Source of the DNA: an uncultured Anaerolineae bacterium
GTDB lineage: Bacteria; Chloroflexota; Anaerolineae; Anaerolineales; UBA4823
DNA length: 5,890 bases
Reading direction: 5' to 3'
Assembly: GCA_937129505.1 (NCBI GenBank)
Contig: CAKZNJ010000419.1
Location: 1 to 5,890 of the forward strand
The first letter of the stretch is position 1; every line of letters starts with the position of its first letter. The position numbers and the translations under genes were made by a program. Below the pieces are notes generated by a model that made no database searches, was not told the origin of the DNA, and saw nothing but the letters and a program-made list of their open reading frames with translations. This document shows, piece after piece, positions 1-4,505 of this stretch.

Positions 1-62
1 TATCTTTATCTTCCCTTGCTACTCCGCCCATGAGCCGTAAAGGCGATCAAATGCAACCTTTT

Positions 63-123
63 CCTCAAAGCCTCGCTCTGTTTGAGGTAAAACCCTCTTG
101 GTTGTAACCGCACATAGCGAGGC
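63..123. other. interlocked inverted repeats, possible H-type pseudoknot
   Basis: CCTCAAA (63-69) pairs perfectly with TTTGAGG (81-87), leaving an 11-base loop. Within that loop GCCTCGCT (70-77) is the exact reverse complement of AGCGAGGC (116-123). The two stems, of 7 and 8 bp, interlock as in an H-type pseudoknot, or they could be alternative hairpins. No flanking gene explains the structure. It could be part of a small RNA, a 3' end structure of a gene lying to the left, or a decayed repeat. The pairing is seen directly; any function is unknown. Confidence 0.4.
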
Positions 124-148
124 GTTAACCAGACCTTGGGTTGCTGTT

Positions 149-225
149 CCCCTCACCCCCGGCCCCTCTCCCACGAACGGGGGCAAGCTCCCTTCCCCCA
201 TAGGGGGAAGGGCAGGGGATGAGGG
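149..225. repeat. GC-rich palindromic interspersed repeat (CCCTCACCCCC type)
   Basis: The core is a perfect 10-bp stem, CCCTTCCCCC (190-199) and GGGGGAAGGG (203-212), with a 3-base loop. An outer arm starting CCCCTCACCCCC (149-160) pairs imperfectly with GGGGATGAGGG (215-225). From memory, elements opening with this C-rich sequence are scattered in many copies through Chloroflexota and some other genomes. Read as protein it gives the peptide GEGPGVRG, which often appears in spurious predicted proteins. It encodes no transposase and is best seen as a small non-autonomous repeat. Confidence 0.7.
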
Positions 226-336
226 AATAACATAACTTCCGCTCAGCTGCCGAGCAGGCAGGTGCGGCTCGGCTTGAGTTTTGTATTTCTCTACCTCCCT
301 AAACAATGATGTCATGAGTACGAAGTGGGACATCCT

Positions 337-413
337 AAGATTTCTCAGCCGCTATCGCTCCTTCGAAATGACATTGGGAAAGCGCCAGCGTTCGTTCGGA
401 GTGACACGCTGAG
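337..413. repeat. decayed interspersed repeat with TTCGRARTGACA direct repeats
   Basis: TTCGAAATGACA (362-373) and TTCGGAGTGACA (395-406) are 10/12 identical direct repeats whose starts lie 33 bases apart. They follow TTTCTCAGCCGCTATCGC (341-358). From memory, such segments (sequence resembling 'TTTCTC...TCGAAATGACA') are a common interspersed repeat in Anaerolineae genomes. No coding function is visible. Assignment to a repeat family rests on recall; the direct repeat itself is visible here. Confidence 0.5.
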
Positions 414-423
414 TCCGACACAT

Positions 424-446
424 GGCGCAGGCGTCTCGCCTGCGCC
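424..446. repeat. perfect 10-bp hairpin repeat, GGCGCAGGCG arms
   Basis: GGCGCAGGCG (424-433) and CGCCTGCGCC (437-446) form a perfect 10-bp stem with a 3-base TCT loop. No T-tract follows on either strand, so it does not look like an intrinsic terminator. It abuts a second hairpin and resembles the weaker copy at 540-557, which suggests a cluster of small palindromic repeats. Confidence 0.7.
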
Positions 447-458
447 TCCGCTGTAGGA

Positions 459-473
459 GCGGAGATGCTCCGC
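459..473. repeat. short hairpin repeat, GCGGAG arms
   Basis: GCGGAG (459-464) and CTCCGC (468-473) form a perfect 6-bp stem with a 3-base loop. It lies 12 bases after the 424-446 hairpin and is preceded by GTAGGA. The tandem placement suggests a composite palindromic element rather than a regulatory site. Confidence 0.5.
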
Positions 474-539
474 CACCGCACAAGCACACGTCCCCCGTCC
501 GCCATATCGCGGGTGTGTGGCTTCCCTCTACCAGACACC

Positions 540-557
540 GCAGGCGAGGATGCCTGT
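540..557. repeat. imperfect copy of the GCAGGC hairpin repeat
   Basis: CAGGC (541-545) and GCCTG (552-556) pair across a 6-base loop. The surrounding GCAGGCGAGGATGCCTG resembles the 424-446 element, with the same CAGGCG core and a diverged loop. It is probably a second, decayed copy of the same repeat family. Confidence 0.4.
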
Positions 558-636
558 GAACCGACGGCGACCCCAGAATCGGACGTGTTCCTTCGCTTTC
601 ACCCTGCGAGAACCACCATAATAGGATGAAAATCAC

Positions 637-1632
637 TTGAAGGATATGAAAAATTATGTAAAATTAATACAGTATCCCATATCCACCGTTTTTTTGCCAA
701 AGGCGGTCAGGGTGTTTTCACATCTATTGAGCGTCTCAACTGAGCAGCGCTGGAAAGAAGCACAGTTGGAGTTAAAGGGTTTAGCGCCTACTCCTCAAGA
801 AGAGTGGCAACGGTCACTTGCCTTCGTCGGCTTGGGAGCAGCCGATAAAGCGGCAATGTCCCGTTCGGTTGAGGCATTAATGCGAAGCGGGGCAGAGCTG
901 GTGGCAAATACCTATGAGCATTTACAAAAATTTCCCGAAACCGCAACCATTCTCGGCTGGGAAGACGGCCTTGACCCTCAGCACCTAGAAGAACGCCGCC
1001 GCTTTTTTACCGTGTGGCTGGCACGCACATTGGGCATGGATACCAGCGATGAATTTGCCGCCTATCTCTTCAGCGCTGGCAAATACCATGCCGGCCACGG
1101 TCCCCGCCAGATTCACACGCCCCCCACGTACGTAACTGCTTCGATGGGGATGGTTGTAGCCTCGTTTGCCCAGGATCTTACCAAAGCTGATTTGTCTTCT
1201 CAGGAGATCGCGGCAGCTTTAGCAGGCTGGAGCAAATATCTGAGCGTGCAACTTAACCTCATGCTTTTTGGCTACCATGTCGCTAGAGAGTTCGAAACAG
1301 GCAATCTGCCCATTCCGATTAAGGTGTTTGGCACACTTCGTCCTATTTTGGGAAAGACCCAAGTCATTGTGTGCGTCAACCCGCAGGACACCGTATCGAG
1401 GGCTTTGAGCAAATTCTTCAACTATTATCCTGAAGCCCGCCCGCACGCCTTAGAAAGATTGTGGGACACGGAGGAGAAAAACCAGAGCGAGTGGTTGGAA
1501 GTTGTCCCCATCTACATTTTGCGTAAAGGCTGGCGTATCTTGTTGAACGGACGTGAGCTCATTTATCAAGGCGGTTTTGAACAACCAATCGGCGAACAGG
1601 ACGAAATCTCCATTTTTCCGCCCGGCCGCTGA
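637..1632 (+). CDS. protoglobin-like heme domain fused to a MoaD/ThiS-like ubiquitin fold
   Basis: The 331-residue protein has three parts. Residues 1-55 are unrecognised. Residues about 60-220 look all-helical and match the protoglobin/globin-coupled sensor pattern: the segment AGKYHAGHGPRQIHTPPTYV (147-166) fits the family's IGxxH signature, making His151 the likely proximal heme ligand, with His154 and His160 close by. Residues about 225-331 are MoaD/ThiS-like: IKVFGTLRPILGKT, then YPEARP, LLNGRELIY and EISIFPPGR. The last stretch parallels DIFPPVGGG of the MoaD encoded at 4301-4023, but the Gly-Gly tail is replaced by Gly-Arg, and about 20 residues are inserted around 277-298. Canonical adenylation or thiocarboxylation therefore looks impossible. 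The start is TTG at 637, with AGGA (623-626) at suitable distance. ATG at 646 is an alternative, but its AAGGA lies too close. There is no signal peptide or membrane segment, so it is probably cytoplasmic. It lies upstream of, and co-directional with, the AOR gene. A role in gas sensing or oxygen protection is inference. Confidence 0.8.
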   Translation: MKDMKNYVKLIQYPISTVFLPKAVRVFSHLLSVSTEQRWKEAQLELKGLAPTPQEEWQRSLAFVGLGAADKAAMSRSVEALMRSGAELVANTYEHLQKFPETATILGWEDGLDPQHLEERRRFFTVWLARTLGMDTSDEFAAYLFSAGKYHAGHGPRQIHTPPTYVTASMGMVVASFAQDLTKADLSSQEIAAALAGWSKYLSVQLNLMLFGYHVAREFETGNLPIPIKVFGTLRPILGKTQVIVCVNPQDTVSRALSKFFNYYPEARPHALERLWDTEEKNQSEWLEVVPIYILRKGWRILLNGRELIYQGGFEQPIGEQDEISIFPPGR

Positions 1633-1633
1633 G

Positions 1634-1657
1634 GTCATCCCCCATGATATGGATGAC
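1634..1657 (+). other. perfect 7-bp inverted repeat just after the globin-MoaD stop codon
   Basis: GTCATCC (1634-1640) and GGATGAC (1651-1657) form a perfect stem with a 10-base loop, starting one base after the TGA stop. No T-run follows, so it is not a standard rho-independent terminator. It could protect the 3' end of the upstream message, mark a processing site between the two genes, or act as an operator for the AOR gene. Confidence 0.45.
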
Positions 1658-1709
1658 AGAGCCGTTTCATGTCAACAAGGGCTTAATCGAATAGGGGTAT
1701 CCAAAACCT

Positions 1710-1721
1710 AGAAAGGAGGTG
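1710..1721 (+). promoter_or_regulatory. orphan strong Shine-Dalgarno sequence in the AOR leader
   Basis: AGAAAGGAGGTG is a 12-base match to the sequence expected to pair with the 3' end of 16S rRNA, and ATCC follows after one extra base. No in-frame start codon for a sustained frame lies within the usual distance: the overlapping GTG (1719) reads only three codons before a stop. It sits about 100 bases upstream of the AOR start. It could be a ribosome standby site, a site masked by leader folding, or the remnant of a lost small gene. Confidence 0.45.
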
Positions 1722-1806
1722 CATCCGTAAAAATACAAACTGCACTGCACTGAAAATCAACCGCTGTCGGAACTCGCAGAAAAAATCAAACACGTTCATT
1801 TATTCC

Positions 1807-1815
1807 AAAGGAGGT
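1807..1815 (+). promoter_or_regulatory. strong ribosome binding site of the AOR gene
   Basis: AAAGGAGGT lies five bases before the ATG at 1820. It fixes that start codon and predicts high translation, consistent with an abundant catabolic enzyme. Confidence 0.85.
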
Positions 1816-1819
1816 AAAA

Positions 1820-3649
1820 ATGACAACACTGGGAGGCTATGCCGATCGAATTGGCCGCATTGACCTGACAACCCTATCTGTAACGTATGAGTCGATCCCG
1901 GATGAATGGGCACGAAAATATATCGGTGGGCGCGGTTTGGGCGTAAAGTACGTCTTTGAGAATGGGGCGCAGGTTGACCCTCTTTCTCCAGAGAATATTC
2001 TCTGCTTCATGAACGGGCCGCTCACTGGCACAGAAGCAAACATGAGCGGGCGCATGGCAATTGTCACCAAGTCTCCTCTAACGGGCACCGTCTGCGATAG
2101 CCACCATGGAGGTTGGTCGGCAGCCCGGTTGCGTTGGGCAGGCTTTGACGGCTTGATTTTCAAAGGTGCAGCCGATAAACCGGTGTACGCTTATGTCCAT
2201 GACGGCCAGGTTGAACTGTTGGACGCTTCTGAGGTATGGGGAAAGGGTGTCCATGATACGGTGAAGTATTTCCGCGAAAAATACGGCGAAAAAGATTTAT
2301 CGGTGATTGCCATCGGCCAAGCCGGGGAAAATTTGGTTCGTTTCGCCAGCTGGGTGAATGAGAACGATCGCGCCAGCGGGCGGGGCGGCACTGGCTGTGT
2401 CGGCGGCAGCAAGAAACTCAAAGCAATTGTCATCAAAGCACAAAAGAAGATGCCCAAAGCAGCCAACCTAGAGGCATGGAAGGAAGCCCATAAGCGTGCG
2501 CTGGCAACCATCATGGCTGAAGAGAACATTACCAGCCCGCGCAAAGGTGGCTTATCTGTCTATGGCACAAATGTCCTGATGAATATCACCAGCAACATGG
2601 GCGCTTTACCCACCCGCAACGCTTTAGTCACCTCCTTTGAGGAACACGCAGAAAAGATCAGCGGCGAGTGGGTTAAAGAGCACATCTTGGTTGATGACCC
2701 CACCTGCCATGCCTGTCCTGTTGCCTGCAAAAAGGAAGTCGAAATCAAAGAGGGCCCCTTTGCCGGCTTGCGCATGGAAAGCCTCGAATACGAGCCGGCC
2801 TGGTCATTGGGGGCAAACTGCGGCAATGACGATGCGGCATCCATCGCCAAGTTAATCGATATGGCAAACGATTATGGTGTGGATGCGATTGAGGTCGGCG
2901 ATGTGCTTGCCGTGTACATGGAAGCCAGCGAGAAGGGTTACACCAATGGCGCTGGTGGCTTGAAATGGGGGGACTATATGGGAATGGTCGAAACCGTGAA
3001 AAAGATCGCCTTCCGCGAAGGGATCGGAGCTACGCTCGCTGAGGGCACAGAACGGGCAGCCAAAGCCTGGGGGCACCCCGAGATCGCCATGACCGTTAAG
3101 GGGATGGGCATTCCTGCCTATGATCCGCGTGGGCTCAAGGGGATGGGCATCGCCTACGCCACCAGCAACCGCGGCGCCTGCCACCTGCGCGCTTATACGC
3201 CGGCTGCTGAGCTTAACATCATGCCCTTCCGCTCGCTCAAAGCCGATCCGCTGGAGTGGAAAGGGAAAGGTGAGCTGGTCAAAGTATTCCAGGATGTCCA
3301 TGCTGTCTCTGACTCATTCGACCTGTGCAAATTCTCCGCTTTTGCTGAAGGCATGGAGGAATATACGGCGCAGTTCAATGCCATTACCGGCCTGAACTAT
3401 ACCGTCGGAGAGATGCTCAAATGCGGTGAGCGCATCTACAACCTCGAACGGTACTACAACAACCTTGCCGGCTTCCGTGAAGGCAGCGACTACCTGCCTG
3501 AGCGCTTCCTCAAGGAACCCTCTACTATGCCCGGCTCGAAGGGCCATGTGTGCGAACTGGACTTAATGCTTGAGGAGTACTACAAAGCGCGCGGTTGGGT
3601 CAACGGGGTTGTGCCCGAAGAGAAGCTCAAAGAGTTAGAGATTATCTAA
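1820..3649 (+). CDS. aor: aldehyde ferredoxin oxidoreductase family protein (tungsten/molybdenum-pterin enzyme)
   Basis: This 609-residue protein has the usual length and full domain order of the AOR family, which oxidises aldehydes to acids with ferredoxin as acceptor using a tungsto-bispterin and one [4Fe-4S] cluster in the cytoplasm. The N-terminal part carries IGGRGLGVKYVF (about 35-46) and HHGGWSAARLRWAGFDGLIF. The pterin-binding segment is RASGRGGTGCVGGSKKLKA (184-202). The iron-sulfur ligands are visible as Cys296-X2-Cys299-X3-Cys303, with the distant fourth Cys503 in SFDLCKF. EYEPAW follows the Cys motif and GACHLRAY includes His455; both lie where family active-site residues are expected. 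Tungsten rather than molybdenum is inferred from the family and the neighbours. The aldehyde used cannot be read from sequence. No ferredoxin-like small subunit or flavoprotein partner is encoded nearby, so a free ferredoxin is the likely acceptor. The gene ends at a strong terminator. Confidence 0.95.
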   Translation: MTTLGGYADRIGRIDLTTLSVTYESIPDEWARKYIGGRGLGVKYVFENGAQVDPLSPENILCFMNGPLTGTEANMSGRMAIVTKSPLTGTVCDSHHGGWSAARLRWAGFDGLIFKGAADKPVYAYVHDGQVELLDASEVWGKGVHDTVKYFREKYGEKDLSVIAIGQAGENLVRFASWVNENDRASGRGGTGCVGGSKKLKAIVIKAQKKMPKAANLEAWKEAHKRALATIMAEENITSPRKGGLSVYGTNVLMNITSNMGALPTRNALVTSFEEHAEKISGEWVKEHILVDDPTCHACPVACKKEVEIKEGPFAGLRMESLEYEPAWSLGANCGNDDAASIAKLIDMANDYGVDAIEVGDVLAVYMEASEKGYTNGAGGLKWGDYMGMVETVKKIAFREGIGATLAEGTERAAKAWGHPEIAMTVKGMGIPAYDPRGLKGMGIAYATSNRGACHLRAYTPAAELNIMPFRSLKADPLEWKGKGELVKVFQDVHAVSDSFDLCKFSAFAEGMEEYTAQFNAITGLNYTVGEMLKCGERIYNLERYYNNLAGFREGSDYLPERFLKEPSTMPGSKGHVCELDLMLEEYYKARGWVNGVVPEEKLKELEII

Positions 3650-3676
3650 GCGCTTCCAGCACACCAACTTAACCTC

Positions 3677-3724
3677 GAACGACCGTAAAGCGGAGCAAAT
3701 TTCGCTTTGCGGTCGTTTATTTGT
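3677..3724 (+). terminator. rho-independent terminator of the AOR gene
   Basis: ACGACCGTAAAGCG (3679-3692) pairs with CGCTTTGCGGTCGT (3703-3716) over 14 bp with a single G-T wobble and a 10-base loop. The flanking A3678-T3717 extends the stem. TTATTTGT follows directly on the + strand. It lies 27 bases after the AOR stop. The - strand lacks a T-run after the stem, so it mainly serves the AOR gene, though it also stands between the convergent operons. Confidence 0.85.
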
Positions 3725-3748
3725 CCTTGCCGGAGAAGTCCTGAATCT

Positions 3749-4000
3749 CTACCCCCCACCACGCAGGGTTTTCCAGCCCAATTTCTCGAACAAAGGCTCG
3801 ACAACCGCTGCTTCCCCCTCAAGAATAAGCTGAACTCTCCCTACCGATAGGGAACCGATGCGGTAGGGTTCTATTTTCTCCAGCCATGCTTGCCACCCTG
3901 CTCCACGAATTGTACCCTCTGAGATCTCACCTCCCAAGGCGTGCAGATATTCCTGCAGTAGCCAAAGTGGCACCCCATGAACAGCGCACTCAATTCTCAT
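3749..4000 (-). CDS. small protein resembling the MoaD-related C-terminal domain (DUF1952-like)
   Basis: The 83-residue protein contains the run VHGVPLWLLQEYLHALGG (7-24), then WLEKIEPYRIGSLSVGRVQL (39-58), and ends KTLRGGG. From memory this resembles a small alpha/beta domain (DUF1952, 'MoaD-related C-terminal') found fused to MoaD in Thermus and relatives; the match is recall, not a search. It starts 22 bases after the stop of the MoaD gene on the same strand, so it is probably translated by coupling. ATG at 4000 is preferred. The frame stays open to a TTG at 4054 that overlaps moaD, but neither start has a good ribosome binding site, and GGAGG at 4034-4030 is too far from the ATG. The triple-glycine end echoes the MoaD tail and may or may not be functional. 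It probably acts with MoaD in pterin cofactor synthesis. Confidence 0.7.
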   Translation of the reverse strand: MRIECAVHGVPLWLLQEYLHALGGEISEGTIRGAGWQAWLEKIEPYRIGSLSVGRVQLILEGEAAVVEPLFEKLGWKTLRGGG

Positions 4001-4022
4001 TGACGAAAAGCAAACGCGGCTG

Positions 4023-4301
4023 TTAACCGCCTCCCACGGGCGGGAAAATGTCAATTTTGTCGTCAGCTTGCAAGGGCGTTTTATAGTCTTTCTCTAAGTA
4101 ATAAACATCCCGCCCGTTGATAAATACATGGATATGTCCCTGCAGGTTGCCTTGCTCATCCACCAACTGTTCTCGCAAAGCGGGATATCGCTCGACAATG
4201 GCATGGATCAGCTCCTCAACCGTCACGCCATGATTGAGATCGAGCTCAACTGTTTTCTGACCCACAATTGCCCGCAAGGTGGCATAAAAATTTATTTTCA
4301 T
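4023..4301 (-). CDS. moaD: MoaD/ThiS-family sulfur carrier protein (molybdopterin synthase small subunit type)
   Basis: This 92-residue beta-grasp protein reads MKINFYATLRAIVG at the start, then VTVEELI, ERYPALREQL and VFINGRDVYYLE, and ends DIFPPVGGG. The C-terminal Gly-Gly is the hallmark of sulfur carriers that are adenylated by MoeB-type enzymes and then thiocarboxylated to supply dithiolene sulfur to molybdopterin, the pterin of both Mo and W enzymes. AGGAG (4316-4312) lies 10 bases before the ATG. The position next to an AOR and a radical SAM maturase suggests a copy dedicated to this enzyme, comparable to the MoaD-like AorD of Aromatoleum. No MoaE partner is encoded here, so it must be supplied from elsewhere. 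Its sequence is clearly related to the C-terminal domain of the globin fusion at 637-1632. Confidence 0.9.
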   Translation of the reverse strand: MKINFYATLRAIVGQKTVELDLNHGVTVEELIHAIVERYPALREQLVDEQGNLQGHIHVFINGRDVYYLEKDYKTPLQADDKIDIFPPVGGG

Positions 4302-4367
4302 CGCGCTAATTCTCCTAAATCATCTGTTTGGGAAGGGTTGCTGGCGAGGACGGAGCAGTTTTTACTG

Positions 4368-4391
4368 GAGTAGATTACTCTAATTATACCA
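4368..4391 (-). promoter_or_regulatory. candidate extended -10 promoter with start-site palindrome for the moaD pair
   Basis: On the - strand TGGTATAAT (4391-4383) is a perfect extended -10 element. No good -35 lies 17 bases upstream, which is acceptable for the extended type. Immediately downstream GAGTA-ATC-TACTC (4380-4368) is a 5-bp inverted repeat overlapping the expected start of transcription, a plausible operator position. The leader to the moaD ATG would be about 75 bases. This gives moaD and the small downstream gene their own transcription, separate from the radical SAM gene 204 bp upstream. Confidence 0.5.
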
Positions 4392-4505
4392 GCAAGTGCA
4401 AATTGCGGAGCATTCTATCCCTGCATGTGAGCTTTGCAGTATTCCTTCATGCCCTTGGTGTTCTTCGTGTTAGGTAATTATCTTGCCTTTGCCATTGGAT
4501 TGCGC

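Larger units (their letters stand above)
1..636. other. repeat-rich intergenic region without a convincing gene
   Basis: This stretch contains only inverted repeats, listed individually below. The open frames that cross it run straight through the hairpins. Their translations are low-complexity Gly/Pro/Arg-rich peptides, as expected when GC-rich repeats are read as protein. None has a good ribosome binding site or a recognisable domain. The right end, about 590-636, must hold the promoter and leader of the globin-MoaD gene. A CATAAT at 617-622 could be a -10 box, but no -35 match sits at the right distance, so no promoter is called. Confidence 0.6.

Noticed and set aside
19..333. A 104-residue open frame on the - strand
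   Set aside because: It runs through the GC-rich palindrome at 149-225, and its middle reads as the peptide typical of that repeat (GEGPGVRG). There is no domain, and it is best explained as read-through of repeats.
352..636. Open frames on the - strand between the repeats and the globin-MoaD gene
   Set aside because: They cross the perfect hairpins at 424-473, are rich in Arg, Gly and Cys, and have no recognisable domain or good ribosome binding site.
1719..1730. A tiny GTG-started open frame at the orphan Shine-Dalgarno site
   Set aside because: It reads only three codons before a stop, and the GTG overlaps the Shine-Dalgarno sequence itself, so translation from it is not credible.
1633..1819. 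A Moco/Tuco-type riboswitch in the AOR leader
   Set aside because: The context would suit one, but I see no multi-stem fold or recognisable consensus; only one 7-bp hairpin is clear. An Rfam covariance search would decide.
2852..3301. A 149-residue open frame on the - strand inside the AOR gene
   Set aside because: It lies wholly within a strongly supported AOR coding region whose conserved motifs occupy the other strand, so it is an antisense shadow of GC-rich codons.
4400..4505. A rho-independent terminator after the radical SAM gene
   Set aside because: A weak CTGCA/TGCAG pairing exists near 4424-4442, but the stem is short and no T-run follows on the - strand.
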